Source of the DNA: Stutzerimonas sp. S1
Lineage (GTDB): Bacteria > Pseudomonadota > Gammaproteobacteria > Pseudomonadales > Pseudomonadaceae
Direction of reading: 5' to 3'
Length of the DNA: 64,000 nt
Assembly (NCBI RefSeq): GCF_025966695.1
Contig: NZ_JAOEIY010000009.1
Location: 48,644-112,643, forward strand
Part shown: one piece after another, positions 20,922 to 30,902 of the stretch
Position numbering within the stretch: position 1 is the stretch's first letter
Layout: every line of letters begins with the position of its first letter
Made by a program: the position numbers and the translations under genes
Notes under the pieces: generated by a model
Database searches by the model: none
Seen by the model: only the letters and a program-made list of their open reading frames with translations
What the model was told of the DNA's origin: nothing

Positions 20922-23876
20922 TCAACTTACGGCATGTGACGCTTCGACATGCCGCGGCAGGGTGATGCGAAAACGGGTGCCGCGTTGTGTTTCCGGGTCG
21001 GCCGGGCTGTCGATATCGATCTGGCCATAATGCTCTTCCACGATCGAATAGACCAGCGCAAGGCCCAGCCCGGTCCCTTCGCCGGGGTCTTTGGTCGTGA
21101 AGAACGGCTCGAACAGACGACCCTGGATCTCCTTGGAAATGCCACTGCCCTCATCCTCGACGATCAGATACACCGTCTGCTCGGCGACTTCGCTGCTGAC
21201 GCGGATGGTGCCGCCTGGCGGCGAGGCGTCGCGGGCATTGGACAGCAAGTTGATCAGCACCTGGGCGAGGCGTTGCGGATCGCCCTCGGCCAGGTGTTCG
21301 GGGGCACAGAGGTTGAAGAACTGCACTTCGGTACGGTTCTTGTTCAGCGAGAGCAGGGCGATGGCTTCCTGGGTGATCTGGGCCAGGCTGACCGGATAGG
21401 CCCGCTGCTGACGTTCGCCGGCATGGGCAAAGCTCATCAGTGACTGGACGATGCGCGATACGCGCTTGGTCTGCTCGATGATCTGGTTGCTGGTTTCGGT
21501 GATCTCGGCATCGCTTTCGCGTTCTTCGCGCAGGTTCTGCGCCAGGCAGGCGATGCCGGTGATGGGGTTGCCGATCTCGTGGGCGACCCCGGCGGCGAGA
21601 CGACCGATACTGGCCAGGCGTTCGGAGTGCACCAGACGGTCTTCCAGTTCCTGAGTTTCGGTCAGGTCCTCGATCAGCAGCACCAGCCCACTGTTGCCGG
21701 GCGCCAGCGGTTCGGCGATCGCCGCCTTGTGCAGATTGAGGCAGCGCCGGTGGCCGTTGAACGAAAGCCGCTGCTTGTGCAGGTGCTCGTCAGGTTGACG
21801 GATGAAGCCCTCCAAGAGGCTTTTCCAGGGCTCGGCAATGGAGGGCAGGCGTGAGCCGACTACCTGTAGCGCCGGGATGTCGGTGAGCTCCTCCAGCGCC
21901 TTGTTCCACATGAGGATTTCCTGATCCTTGGCCAGCGAGCAGACGCCCATCGGCAGCTCCTGCAGGGTTTGGCGGTGATAGCGGCGCAGGGCGTCGAGTT
22001 CGGCGGCCAGTCCGGTCAGGCGCGAGTGGTACTCCTCCAGGCGGTTCTCGATGAAGTGGATGTCCTCGGTGACATAGCCTTCACTGGCGCTCTTGTAGGG
22101 CAGGAAGTTTTCGACGATGTCCTGAGCGACGCTCGGCCCCATCAGTCCGGAGAGGTTGGCTTCGATGCGGTCGCGCAGGCGGCGCAGGGCATACGGACGG
22201 TGTTCGTCGAACGGCAGCTGCAGGTCGCGCAGCGCCTGTTCGACTTCGCGCTGTGCGGTCTTGGCGCCGAGCGGTTTGGCCAGCTGGGTGGCGAACTCCT
22301 GTGGCGAGGCGGCCAGCAGCTCACGGCGCTGCGGTCGCCGTACATTCTCCACGGCGCAAGCCTCGGCCGCGCTCTGCTCCTCGGCACTGGTGTCGGTGAA
22401 CAGGGAAATCAGGGTGAAGGCCAGTACGTTGATCGCCAGCGAGGCGATCGCCGCCAGGTGCCAGCTGGTGTCGTCCAGTACGTAGACGACGTTGAACAGC
22501 GGAATGTAGAAGCCGTCCAGATTGCCCACCAGCGGCAGCAGCATGGTCACCACCCAGACGCCGATGCCAGCCAGCAACCCGGCGATATAACCGCGCCGGT
22601 TTGCAGTGGGCCAGTAGAGCACTGAAAGCACGCCGGGAAGGAACTGCAGGGTGGCGACGAAGGCGACGATGCCGAGGTTGGACAGGTCCTGCTCGGCACC
22701 GAGCAGCAGGTAGAAGCCGTAACCGGCCATGATGATGGCGAAGATCAGGCTGCGTCGCGTCCATTTCAGCCAGCGGTAGATGTTGCCCTCGCTGCGTGGC
22801 TGGTAAAGCGGCAGTACCAGGTGGTTGAGTGCCATGCCCGACAGCGCCAGGGTGCTGACGATGATCAGGCCGCTAGAGGCGGACAGTCCGCCGACGAAGG
22901 CGATGAGGGCCAGGGTTTCGTTCTGCGCGGTGATCCCCAGGCCCAGGGTGAAGTATTCCGGATTGGTACTGACGCCGAGCTTCAGGCCGGCCCAGAGGAT
23001 CAGCGGCACCGCCAGACTCATCAGTAGCAGATACAGCGGCAGACCCCAACTGGCGCTCACCAGTGCGCGAGGGTTGAGGTTCTCGGCGAAGGTCATGTGG
23101 TACATGTGCGGCATCACGATGGCCGAGGCGAAGAACACCAGCAGCAGGGTGCGCCACGGCCCTTCCTGCAGCGGCGTGTGCAACGCTTCGAGCGCCGACT
23201 GGTTCTGCAGCAGCCAGATCTCCAGCTGGTGTGGCCCGCCGAAGACCACATAGAGCGCATACAGGCCGATCGCGCCGAAGGTGATCAGCTTGACCACCGA
23301 CTCGAATGCAATGGCGAAGACCAGCCCTTCGTGTTTCTCGCGCGCGGCGATGTGGCGTGCGCCGAAGAGGATGGTAAACAGCATGATCAGCACGCAGTAG
23401 CCGAGGGCGACGCGTTCCTGCATCGGTTCCAGCGTGAGAATGCCGATGGCATCGGCCACCGCCTGGATCTGCAACGCCAGCAGCGGCAGCATGCCGATCA
23501 GCATGACGACCGTGGTCAGTGCGCCGGCCCAGGTGCTGCGGAAGCGGAACGCGAACAGGTCGGCCAGCGAGGCCAGCTGATAGGTGCGGGTGATGCGCAG
23601 GATCGGATAGAGCAGCACCGGTGCCAGCAGGAAGGCCCCGCACACGCCCAGATAGGTCGCGAGGAAACCGTAGCCATATTGGTAGGCCAGGCCCACCGTG
23701 CCGTAGAAGGCCCAGGCGCTGGCGTAGACTCCCAGCGAGAGGGTGTAGGTCAGTGGGTGGCGGATGATCCAGCGCGGGATCAGTCCGCGCTCGCTGACCC
23801 AGGCGACGCCGAACAGGGTCAGCAGATAGGCGGCGCTGATCAGGATCAGCTGACTCAGGCTAAAGCTCGTCTGCAT
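20922..23876 (-). CDS. cbrA: Transporter-like sensor histidine kinase CbrA
   Basis: The 984-residue inner-membrane kinase fuses a sodium/solute-symporter-like module (about residues 5-500, roughly 13 membrane segments) to a cytoplasmic linker, a PAS-like segment (about 625-740), and a kinase core: H-box [14 protein letters not shown]-box [13 protein letters not shown]1 DEGSGI, F-box [10 protein letters not shown] and G2 [12 protein letters not shown]. It phosphorylates CbrB and is needed for growth on histidine, arginine and other amino acids. The transporter part can carry histidine in P. putida by published work. Its start overlaps the stop of the small cbrX ORF. Confidence 0.97.
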   Translation of the reverse strand: MQTSFSLSQLILISAAYLLTLFGVAWVSERGLIPRWIIRHPLTYTLSLGVYASAWAFYGTVGLAYQYGYGFLATYLGVCGAFLLAPVLLYPILRITRTYQLASLADLFAFRFRSTWAGALTTVVMLIGMLPLLALQIQAVADAIGILTLEPMQERVALGYCVLIMLFTILFGARHIAAREKHEGLVFAIAFESVVKLITFGAIGLYALYVVFGGPHQLEIWLLQNQSALEALHTPLQEGPWRTLLLVFFASAIVMPHMYHMTFAENLNPRALVSASWGLPLYLLLMSLAVPLILWAGLKLGVSTNPEYFTLGLGITAQNETLALIAFVGGLSASSGLIIVSTLALSGMALNHLVLPLYQPRSEGNIYRWLKWTRRSLIFAIIMAGYGFYLLLGAEQDLSNLGIVAFVATLQFLPGVLSVLYWPTANRRGYIAGLLAGIGVWVVTMLLPLVGNLDGFYIPLFNVVYVLDDTSWHLAAIASLAINVLAFTLISLFTDTSAEEQSAAEACAVENVRRPQRRELLAASPQEFATQLAKPLGAKTAQREVEQALRDLQLPFDEHRPYALRRLRDRIEANLSGLMGPSVAQDIVENFLPYKSASEGYVTEDIHFIENRLEEYHSRLTGLAAELDALRRYHRQTLQELPMGVCSLAKDQEILMWNKALEELTDIPALQVVGSRLPSIAEPWKSLLEGFIRQPDEHLHKQRLSFNGHRRCLNLHKAAIAEPLAPGNSGLVLLIEDLTETQELEDRLVHSERLASIGRLAAGVAHEIGNPITGIACLAQNLREERESDAEITETSNQIIEQTKRVSRIVQSLMSFAHAGERQQRAYPVSLAQITQEAIALLSLNKNRTEVQFFNLCAPEHLAEGDPQRLAQVLINLLSNARDASPPGGTIRVSSEVAEQTVYLIVEDEGSGISKEIQGRLFEPFFTTKDPGEGTGLGLALVYSIVEEHYGQIDIDSPADPETQRGTRFRITLPRHVEASHAVS

Positions 23877-24036
23877 CGCGCTGGCTCTGGAGTATGAAAG
23901 TCACCACGATGAGGATCAGCCACAGCAGGTAGGGCCGATACCAGGCGCCGTTGGGGTCGATCCACCAGTCCATGATCGCTGGAGAGAACAGATAGATCCC
24001 CACCACTAGGAGCAGCACCAGTCGGTAGATGTACAT
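23860..24036 (-). CDS. cbrX: CbrX small membrane protein
   Basis: A 58-residue ORF (MYIYRLVLLLVVGIYLFSP..., ...[20 protein letters not shown]) with two predicted membrane helices and an acidic C-terminus. The ATG at 24036 fits size and hydrophobicity; the upstream extension of the frame is not supported. Its last 17 bases overlap cbrA, so cbrA translation is probably coupled to it. A small ORF in this position was named cbrX in P. putida and reported to help cbrA translation. A direct protein role is unknown. Confidence 0.85.
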   Translation of the reverse strand: MYIYRLVLLLVVGIYLFSPAIMDWWIDPNGAWYRPYLLWLILIVVTFILQSQRDADEL

Positions 24037-24130
24037 GCCGGGTCTCGTGTCGGAAGTGTGGCGATGGTAATGGAAGTGGCCTGAGTGCGGCCACCGGCAC
24101 GCGGTGCTGGCTGGTTGCGCCACGCTAGCG

Positions 24131-25036
24131 TCAGCGCAGCTGGGCTTCGGCGAGGGTGCGGGTGCGTGGAATCCGCACGGCCTTCCAATGCTGCACTGCC
24201 CAGGCGAGGATCAGCGGGGGCGGCGCGCCGTCGAGCTCGGTAGGAGGCTGCTGACCGAGCGCGCGCAGCGCACGCAGCAGCAGCGGGCTTGCTTCGTGAG
24301 GTTGCAGCGGCGGTGAGCGGTAGCTCTTGCCCAGCTTGTGCCCATCAGGCTGGATGATCAGCGGCAAGTGCAGATAACGTGGCTGCGGCAAGCCGAGCAA
24401 CTCCTGCAGGTACAGCTGGCGCGGCGTCGAGTCGAGCAGATCGGCGCCGCGTACCACATCGGTGACGCCCTGCCAGGCATCGTCGAGCACCACCGCGAGC
24501 TGATACGCGATCAGGCTGTCGCGACGACGGATGACGAAGTCGCCGACTTCGCGTCCCAGATGCTGGCGGACTTCGCCCTGCACACGGTCGACGAAGGCGT
24601 ACTCGCGTTGCGGCACGCGCAGGCGGATCGCGGCGTCCTGAAGGTCATGCCGCGCGTCGCGGCAAAAGCCGGGATAGGGGCCGGGATGAGCTTCTAGCTG
24701 CTTGCGCGAGCAGGTGCAGGCATACGCCAGGCCGGCATCCAGCAGCTGCTCGATCACCGCGTCGTAGGCCGCTTGGCGCTCGCTCTGGCGCAGCATGGCG
24801 CCGTCCCAGGCAAAACCGTAGCGCTCCAGCGTTTCGACGATCGCCTGCTGCGCACCGGGCATTTCCCGCGGCGGATCGAGGTCCTCCATGCGCAGCAGCC
24901 AGCTGCCGCCGACGGCGCGAGCATCGAGGTAGGAGGCGAGGGCTGCGACCAGTGAGCCGAAGTGCAGGTAGCCGCTGGGTGTCGGGGCGAAGCGACCGAC
25001 GTAGCGGTCGGGCTGGGTCTGAGTGGTAGCGGACAT
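24131..25036 (-). CDS. gluQ: Glutamyl-Q tRNA(Asp) synthetase
   Basis: Charges glutamate onto the queuosine base at position 34 of tRNA(Asp). It is a GluRS catalytic-domain paralogue without an anticodon domain (301 residues). Seen are RFAPTPSGYLHFGSLVAAL (HIGH-like), the zinc-site pattern YACTCSRKQ...YPGFCRD, ITDV-type YDVVRGADLLDSTPRQ segment (here VTDVVRGADLLDSTP) and HKLGKSYRSP (KMSKS-like). It follows dksA after 48 bases holding a hairpin, the arrangement found in many gammaproteobacteria. Confidence 0.96.
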   Translation of the reverse strand: MSATTQTQPDRYVGRFAPTPSGYLHFGSLVAALASYLDARAVGGSWLLRMEDLDPPREMPGAQQAIVETLERYGFAWDGAMLRQSERQAAYDAVIEQLLDAGLAYACTCSRKQLEAHPGPYPGFCRDARHDLQDAAIRLRVPQREYAFVDRVQGEVRQHLGREVGDFVIRRRDSLIAYQLAVVLDDAWQGVTDVVRGADLLDSTPRQLYLQELLGLPQPRYLHLPLIIQPDGHKLGKSYRSPPLQPHEASPLLLRALRALGQQPPTELDGAPPPLILAWAVQHWKAVRIPRTRTLAEAQLR

Positions 25037-25057
25037 GAGGCGGGGCTGGAAATGAAG

Positions 25058-25077
25058 CGGGGCGCCGAAGCGCCCCG
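25058..25077 (-). terminator. Hairpin between dksA and gluQ
   Basis: CGGGGCGC-TTCG-GCGCCCCG on the minus strand: an 8-bp stem with a UUCG loop directly after the dksA stop. The T-tract is weak (GCTTCATTT), so this is probably an attenuator that lets some transcription reach gluQ, as reported for dksA-gluQ in other bacteria. Confidence 0.75.
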
Positions 25078-25084
25078 TTCGGGA

Positions 25085-25531
25085 TCAGGAACCGATCTGC
25101 TTTTCCTTGATCTCCGCCAGCGTCTTGCAATCGATGCAGAGCGTGGCGGTGGGGCGGGCTTCGAGCCGGCGGATGCCGATCTCGACGCCGCAGGAATCGC
25201 ACCAGCCGTATTCGTTGTCTTCGATCAGCTGCAGGGTCTCGTCGATCTTCTTGATCAGCTTGCGCTCGCGATCACGGGCACGCAGTTCCAGGCTGAACTC
25301 TTCTTCCTGGCTGGCGCGGTCGGCCGGATCGGGGAAGTTGGCCGCCTCGTCCTGCATGTGGTGCACGGTGCGATCGACTTCTTCCATCAGCTCCTGCTTC
25401 CACTTGTTCAGGATGCCGGTGAAGTGAGCGCGCATCTTGTCGCTCATGTATTCCTCGCCCTTGGTTTCCTTGTAGGGCTCGAAGGCGCGAATCAGTTGCT
25501 TGCTCGACGGTGTTGCTTTGGTAATGGGCAT
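25085..25531 (-). CDS. dksA: RNA polymerase-binding transcription factor DksA
   Basis: Secondary-channel factor that works with ppGpp in the stringent response. The 148 residues have a coiled coil carrying the tip Asp residues ([15 protein letters not shown] in DPADRA) and a four-Cys zinc finger (CDSC...CIDC, about 117-141). It is the full-length zinc-containing form. The start [12 protein letters not shown] at 25531 fits the Pseudomonas family. Confidence 0.97.
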   Translation of the reverse strand: MPITKATPSSKQLIRAFEPYKETKGEEYMSDKMRAHFTGILNKWKQELMEEVDRTVHHMQDEAANFPDPADRASQEEEFSLELRARDRERKLIKKIDETLQLIEDNEYGWCDSCGVEIGIRRLEARPTATLCIDCKTLAEIKEKQIGS

Positions 25532-25722
25532 GGATGAACGCCTCTCGCTATGTCCATTGCGCAGGATGATTTGTCCCTTGCCGGCCCGTGCCGGCCCTGC
25601 GGCTGCAAGCGGGCGAACTTACCAGATCGTCTCGGGGTGCGCTACTCCCGAATATCACGGTGGCTGCAGCAGTCTTGGGACCTTGGGTAGAATTCACGTT
25701 TCGTCCTCAACAGGAAGGTCAG

Positions 25723-26895
25723 ATGACCTCGTCTTACAGCGCACGAAGCCGCGCAATCGAACCTTTCCACGTCATGGCGCTGTTGGAGCGGGCCAACCAG
25801 CTGCAAGTTCAGGGCCACGACGTCATTCACCTCGAAATTGGCGAGCCGGACTTCACCACGGCTGCACCCATCGTCGCCGCCGGCCAGGCCGCGCTGGCGG
25901 CCGGGCATACCCGCTATACACCGGCGCGTGGACTGCCGCAGCTGCGCGAAGCCATCGCCGGGTTCTACGCCAGTCGCTATCGACTATCTATTGACCCCGA
26001 GCGAATTCTGGTTACTCCCGGTGGCTCCGGCGCGTTGCTGCTGGCCGCGAGCCTGTTGGTCGATCCGGGCAAGCACTGGTTGCTGGCCGACCCCGGCTAT
26101 CCGTGCAATCGCCATTTCCTGCGTCTGGTGGAAGGCGCCGCGCAGCTAGTGCCGGTCGGCCCCGAGGTGCGTTATCAGCTGACGCCCGAACTGGTCGAAC
26201 GTTACTGGGACAAGCAGAGCGTCGGTGCACTGGTCGCCTCGCCGGCCAATCCGACCGGCACCTTGCTTGGTCGCGACGAGCTGGCCGCGCTCTCAGCGGC
26301 GCTGAAAGGGCATGGCGGACACCTGGTAGTGGACGAGATCTACCACGGGCTTACGTATGGCGTGGATGCGACCAGCGTGCTGGAGGTCGACGACGAGGCC
26401 TTCGTGCTCAACAGCTTCTCCAAGTACTTCGGCATGACCGGCTGGCGCCTGGGCTGGCTGGTGGCGCCGCCGGTCGCCGTCCCGGAGCTGGAGAAACTGG
26501 CACAGAATCTGTACATCAGTGCGCCGAGCATGGCCCAGCACGCGGCGCTGGCCTGCTTCGAGCCGGCTACGCTGGAAATTCTCGAGGCGCGTCGCGCTGA
26601 GTTCGCCAAGCGTCGCGACTTCCTGTTGCCGGCCCTGCGCGAGCTGGGCTTCGGCATTGCGGTCGAGCCGGAGGGGGCCTTCTATCTGTATGCGGATATC
26701 AGCGCTTTCGGCGGCGATGCCTATGCCTTCTGCCAGCACATGCTGGAGCGCGAGTTCGTCGCCATCACGCCGGGGCTGGATTTCGGCCGCCATCAGGCCG
26801 GCCATCATGTGCGCTTCGCCTACACCCAGGATTTGCCGCGCCTGCAGCAAGCAGTGGAGCGGATCGCCCGTGGCCTGCGGAGCTGGCGCGGCTGA
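25723..26895 (+). CDS. Class I/II PLP-dependent aminotransferase
   Basis: The 390-residue protein has AspC-family features: [38 protein letters not shown] and the PLP-binding Lys in [18 protein letters not shown], then [12 protein letters not shown] near the end. The substrate cannot be told from sequence. The start is the ATG at 25723, eight bases after CAGGAAGG; the frame is open 45 codons upstream but without similarity. It is transcribed away from dksA and overlaps sfsA by 1 base. In PAO1 a homologous aminotransferase also adjoins dksA. Confidence 0.9.
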   Translation: MTSSYSARSRAIEPFHVMALLERANQLQVQGHDVIHLEIGEPDFTTAAPIVAAGQAALAAGHTRYTPARGLPQLREAIAGFYASRYRLSIDPERILVTPGGSGALLLAASLLVDPGKHWLLADPGYPCNRHFLRLVEGAAQLVPVGPEVRYQLTPELVERYWDKQSVGALVASPANPTGTLLGRDELAALSAALKGHGGHLVVDEIYHGLTYGVDATSVLEVDDEAFVLNSFSKYFGMTGWRLGWLVAPPVAVPELEKLAQNLYISAPSMAQHAALACFEPATLEILEARRAEFAKRRDFLLPALRELGFGIAVEPEGAFYLYADISAFGGDAYAFCQHMLEREFVAITPGLDFGRHQAGHHVRFAYTQDLPRLQQAVERIARGLRSWRG

Positions 26896-27635
26896 TGCGC
26901 TTCGCCAGGCCGCTGGAGCAGGGAAGGCTGGTCCGCCGCTACAAGCGCTTTCTGGCCGATATCGTCACCGATGCTGGGGAGGAGTTGTGCATCCACTGCC
27001 CGAACACCGGCTCGATGCTCAACTGCATGGGGGAGGGCGCGCGGATCTGGTTCCAGCGCAGTGATGATCCCAGGCGCAAGCTGCCCGGCACCTGGGAGCT
27101 GGTGGAGACGCCACAAGGGCGGCTGGCCTGCGTGAACACGGCGCGTGCCAATCCGTTGGTGGAAGAGGCGCTGCTGGGCGGGGTGATCCGCGAGTTGGCC
27201 GGGTTCAGCGGACTCAAGCGTGAGGTGGCCTACGGTGTCGAGAACAGTCGCGTGGACTTTCGCCTCGACTATGCCTGTGGGCCGGCGTTCGTTGAGGTCA
27301 AGAGCGTCACCCTGGGTTTTGGCAATAGCGCAGTGGCCGCCTTCCCCGATGCGGTCACGACCCGTGGCGCCAGGCATCTGCGGGAGCTGGCGGTGCTGGC
27401 GCGCGCCGGCGTGCGTGCGGTGCAGCTGTACTGTGTGAACCTTTCCGGGGTCGAAGCAGTGCGGCCGGCCAGCGAGATCGATCCGCTGTACGCGAGTGCG
27501 CTGCGCGAGGCGATTACGGCCGGCGTGCAGGTGCTGGCCTATGCGGTGCAGCTGTCGCCTGAGGAAATACGCGTGGAGCGCCCGCTGCCGGTGCTGATCG
27601 ATGGGTGCGATCTGGCCGCCATCGGCTCCGTGTGA
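26895..27635 (+). CDS. sfsA: DNA/RNA nuclease-like protein SfsA
   Basis: The 246-residue SfsA protein shows [23 protein letters not shown], the PD-(D/E)XK-like RVDFRLDY...FVEVKSVTL core (D and ExK residues) and [16 protein letters not shown]. In E. coli it was described as a sugar-fermentation stimulation factor and nonspecific DNA binder; the nuclease-like core suggests more. ATG at 26895 shares a base with the aminotransferase stop (TGATG), so the two are translated together. Confidence 0.94.
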   Translation: MRFARPLEQGRLVRRYKRFLADIVTDAGEELCIHCPNTGSMLNCMGEGARIWFQRSDDPRRKLPGTWELVETPQGRLACVNTARANPLVEEALLGGVIRELAGFSGLKREVAYGVENSRVDFRLDYACGPAFVEVKSVTLGFGNSAVAAFPDAVTTRGARHLRELAVLARAGVRAVQLYCVNLSGVEAVRPASEIDPLYASALREAITAGVQVLAYAVQLSPEEIRVERPLPVLIDGCDLAAIGSV

Positions 27636-27916
27636 GCGGCCGCCGGTCGGGCATTCGTCGGCTGGACGGGAAAAAGTTGTAGCAGAATGCTGCTTCTGGG
27701 GAACAAAGTCCGATTCGATTGGCCTCAACGTGGCCGGCGTACCAGGTCGGCGATTGCTCTGGCCCGGTGCTTGAAGGCACCGAGCCATAGCGAAGTCCCG
27801 CTTGTCATCGCGCGCGGGATGCACGACTCGCGACCGGTGTAACCACGCCTGTCCTTGAATCAAAATCCGGACGGCCCGTTCCGCTGCGTGGCTGTTCTCG
27901 ATGAGGCGACAAATTA

Positions 27917-28837
27917 ATGCGAATCCTTGTATGCGGTGCTGGCGGTCAGGTTGGCCATGAGGTGGTCAATCGCGCGCCGGGTTTCGGCCTTGTGGCACTG
28001 GGGCGTAACCGTCAGCAACTGGATGTTTCATCCCCGGAACAGATCGCGCGTGAGATACAAGAGCAGCGCCCGGGACTGATCATCAACGCCGCGGCCTATA
28101 CTCATGTCGATAATGCCGAGACCCATGCCGAGCAGGCCTATGCGGTCAACCGGGATGGCGCCGCCAATCTGGCCGCCGCCGCCTGCCAGGCCGGCATTCC
28201 GCTGCTGCATCTGTCGACCGATTACGTCTTCGCCGGCGATGCCCGCGCCGCCTACCGCGAAAGCGATCACACCGCGCCGACCGGCGTGTACGGTGCGAGC
28301 AAACTGGCTGGCGAACAGGCCATCGCGGCGCGCCAGCCGGCGCATCTGATCCTGCGTACTAGCTGGGTCTACGGCGTGCACGGGCACAACTTCGTCAAGA
28401 CCATGCTGCGCCTTGGACGGCAGCGCGATGCGCTCGGTGTGGTCAGTGATCAGATCGGCTGTCCGACCCAGGCCGGCAGCATCGCCGGCGTGCTGCTCGA
28501 GCTGGCCAGCCGCTACGCTCGGCAGGGGACGCTGGAATGGGGGCTCTACCACTACAGTGGGCAGCCGAGTTGCTCCTGGTACGACTTCGCCGGCGAGATT
28601 TTCCGGCAGGCGCACGAGCTGGGGCTGATCGAGCGCCTGCCGCAGCTTTCGCCGATTCTGACTGCGCAGTATCCGACCCCCGCACGACGTCCGGCCTGGT
28701 CGGTCCTCGACTGCAGCCGCTTCGAAGCGGCGTTCGGTCTGGCCCCGCGCGATTGGCATGCCGATCTTGGCGAAGTGCTGGTGGAGCTGTCGCGGCTGGA
28801 GCGGCGACCGCTGGAAGCCGGCGTGCGGCGGGCGTAA
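27917..28837 (+). CDS. dTDP-4-dehydrorhamnose reductase-like protein
   Basis: The 306-residue SDR protein has GAGGQVGHEV (NADPH-binding glycine motif), the LSTDYVFAGD segment, the YGASK catalytic Tyr/Lys pair and VSDQIGCPTQAGSIA, all matching RmlD/RfbD. It normally makes dTDP-L-rhamnose, but no rmlA, rmlB or rmlC lies in this window. It may be a second or solitary reductase, or work with an rml set elsewhere. A 281-base spacer with no clear promoter or RNA separates it from sfsA. Confidence 0.88.
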   Translation: MRILVCGAGGQVGHEVVNRAPGFGLVALGRNRQQLDVSSPEQIAREIQEQRPGLIINAAAYTHVDNAETHAEQAYAVNRDGAANLAAAACQAGIPLLHLSTDYVFAGDARAAYRESDHTAPTGVYGASKLAGEQAIAARQPAHLILRTSWVYGVHGHNFVKTMLRLGRQRDALGVVSDQIGCPTQAGSIAGVLLELASRYARQGTLEWGLYHYSGQPSCSWYDFAGEIFRQAHELGLIERLPQLSPILTAQYPTPARRPAWSVLDCSRFEAAFGLAPRDWHADLGEVLVELSRLERRPLEAGVRRA

Positions 28838-28958
28838 CGCCAACCACTAGAGACATGCTCGGCACTGCGCCGTTGCGGCTGGGCGACGCCGTTCTGGCCG
28901 GGTATCCTGCCGCCCTTTGCGCAATCGCGCATGGATACTCAGGGCGGGAGTCGGCGCA

Positions 28959-29858
28959 ATGGTGGTGGTGCAGGCAATTTTGCCGATCTTCGGGCTGATC
29001 GTACTCGGCTACCTGCTGGGTTGGCGGCAATGGTTGGGAAGCGCGGGCGCCGAGGGCCTGGCCAACGTCACCTTCAAACTGTTCATGCCGGCGGTGCTAT
29101 TCACCGGTATCGCTCGTGCCGAACTTGGTGATGGCATGTCGCCCATGCTGCTGCTGGCTTACTTCGGACCGGTATTGAGCATCTTCCTGATCGTCAACCT
29201 GATCGCCCATCGCTGGCGTGGGCGCGCGACACCGCTTGGGCTGACGGCAGCCTATTCGAACAACGTGCTAGTCGGTATCCCACTGGTGACCACGTTGCTG
29301 GGCGCCGCCAGTCTGGTCTACGTATTCGCAATTCTGGTATTTCACAGCCTGATTCTGTTCTCGCTGCAAAGCTTTTACGCCGCGTTCGGCTCGGGTGAGA
29401 AAGTGAGCGCCCGGGCGTTGCTGAAGAATCTGGCCAATCCGTTGATCATCGGCCTGCTGCTCGGAGCCTTGCTCAATCTCTCTGCTCTCGAGCTGCCCGA
29501 GCCGTTCTGGCGGATGGCGGGCTGGTTAGCCCAGGCGGCGCTGCCCTGTGCACTGATGGTCCTGGGAATCAGCCTGTCGCGCTATCGACTGCGGCCGAGT
29601 GCCGTCGTGCTGGTGCTGACAGCCGTCAAGCTGGCGCTGTTCCCACTGCTGGTGTGGTGGTTCAGCGCCCAGCTGCCCGGACTTAACCACGCCGCGCGCA
29701 GCGTGCTGGTGTTGCTGGCCGCGTGCCCGAGCGGGGTGAACGTGTTGGCCTTTGTCAGGCACGCCGACGATACCCGCCCGGTGAGTTCGACGGTGTTCCT
29801 CTCGACCGTGCTGGCTGCCGGCAGCCTGCCGTTGTGGATGTTGCTGATGACGCCGTGA
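28959..29858 (+). CDS. AEC family (auxin efflux carrier-like) transporter
   Basis: A 299-residue membrane protein with about ten helices in two five-helix halves. Features: AILPIFGLIVLGYLLGW at the N-terminus, the AYSNNVLVGIPLV segment with conserved Asn, and LLAACPSGVNVLAF in the second half. AEC members carry organic acids or similar anions; substrate unknown here. The ATG at 28959 follows GGGCGGGAG by 8 bases and fits the family start better than the upstream in-frame ATG at 28917. Confidence 0.87.
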   Translation: MVVVQAILPIFGLIVLGYLLGWRQWLGSAGAEGLANVTFKLFMPAVLFTGIARAELGDGMSPMLLLAYFGPVLSIFLIVNLIAHRWRGRATPLGLTAAYSNNVLVGIPLVTTLLGAASLVYVFAILVFHSLILFSLQSFYAAFGSGEKVSARALLKNLANPLIIGLLLGALLNLSALELPEPFWRMAGWLAQAALPCALMVLGISLSRYRLRPSAVVLVLTAVKLALFPLLVWWFSAQLPGLNHAARSVLVLLAACPSGVNVLAFVRHADDTRPVSSTVFLSTVLAAGSLPLWMLLMTP

Positions 29859-29941
29859 AAATCCGCTGCGCCGGAACTCGCCCGAACGTGCCGGGGAGGA
29901 GGGTGTCACACCACTACACCCTCTGATAAATGGAGAACGGC

Positions 29942-30028
29942 ATGCTGAAATTCATCGGCGGTACCGCGGGCATCATTTTCATCATCGGCCTGATCGTGGT
30001 GATTGGCCTCTTCAAGCTGGTGTTCTGA
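29942..30028 (+). CDS. 28-residue hydrophobic membrane peptide
   Basis: A small ORF, MLKFIGGTAGIIFIIGLIVV plus eight more residues ending FKLVF: one transmembrane helix with a Lys at each end. TGGAGAACGGC just before the ATG is a good ribosome binding site with normal spacing. It lies 83 bases after the AEC transporter. It is below usual gene-calling limits. Function unknown; it could be a small regulator of a membrane complex or a type I toxin-like peptide, though no antisense RNA is evident. Confidence 0.6.
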   Translation: MLKFIGGTAGIIFIIGLIVVIGLFKLVF

Positions 30029-30074
30029 TCTCACCGAGCGGAGCGTCAGGCGCTTAGGGGCGCAGCCGTTCCGC

Positions 30075-30803
30075 TTACTTCCCCGGACGCCGCTCGTGAG
30101 GCGTCGCCACGATATCCTCCAGGCGCAGCCCGGTCAGGCCGTGGATGGTGCGCCAGAGGTAGAAGAAGATCGCCATCATCATCAGCATGCTGGGAATAGC
30201 GATCATCGGGTAGCTGAGCAGAGTCATGCGCCCCAGCTCGGCATTGAAGGCCTCGCTGCCGGCCGGACTGTTGACGATCCACTTGGCCAGCACATAGTTC
30301 ATGAACGAGGAAAAGAAGAACGTGCCACTGAGCAGATAGGTGGCCCGCTGCAGGCGTGCCTCGAAGTGTGCGGTCTGGCCATTGCGCTCCAGTTGCTCGT
30401 GGATCTTGTCGACGTTGAGCACTTTGGGGTTGTACAGCAACGTTCTGATCAGCGGGTAGGGCGTGCGCGTCGACGCCAGCACGGCGATGCCGATGATGCC
30501 GGGCACCGCTGCTTCCTTGATGGCCAGCCACTGGGTGTCCAGCTGCAGCAGGCCGATGCCGCCGGTAAGCAGCACGCTGACCAGGCCGAGCAGGGCGATC
30601 CAGTTGAACTTGCGGTACTTGACCAGCTCCCACAGCCCCCAGCCGAGCGGAAACGCCAGGGCAAGCAGCAGCGCACCATCGGCGCCGAGGCGTTGCTCGC
30701 CGCTGAGCTTCATCAGAATCAGCGAGGGAAGGACGATACTGACCGCCAGATCGATCAGCGGGCGCGGTTTGTGCTCGGGGTGAGTGTGGTGAGAGTCGGT
30801 CAT
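30075..30803 (-). CDS. VC0807-family membrane protein
   Basis: The 242-residue protein has about six hydrophobic helices and the family pattern LIDLAVSIVLPSLILMKLSG, SVLLTGGIGLL, WLAIKEAAVPGIIGIAVLASTRTPYPLIRTLLYNP and FFSSFMNYVLAKWIV. The N-terminus is His-rich (SHHTHPEH). The family has no established function. It is convergent with the 28-residue ORF and downstream of an LPG-synthase-like gene on the same strand. Confidence 0.78.
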   Translation of the reverse strand: MTDSHHTHPEHKPRPLIDLAVSIVLPSLILMKLSGEQRLGADGALLLALAFPLGWGLWELVKYRKFNWIALLGLVSVLLTGGIGLLQLDTQWLAIKEAAVPGIIGIAVLASTRTPYPLIRTLLYNPKVLNVDKIHEQLERNGQTAHFEARLQRATYLLSGTFFFSSFMNYVLAKWIVNSPAGSEAFNAELGRMTLLSYPMIAIPSMLMMMAIFFYLWRTIHGLTGLRLEDIVATPHERRPGK

Positions 30804-30902
30804 GTCATCGATGGCTGTACTAAGAGGGCCGCATGATCGCCCGTGGCCGCCCGCTTCGCCAGCGGATGTTGCTCAGCCGGCACGAAATCGGTGCTGATCT
30901 GC

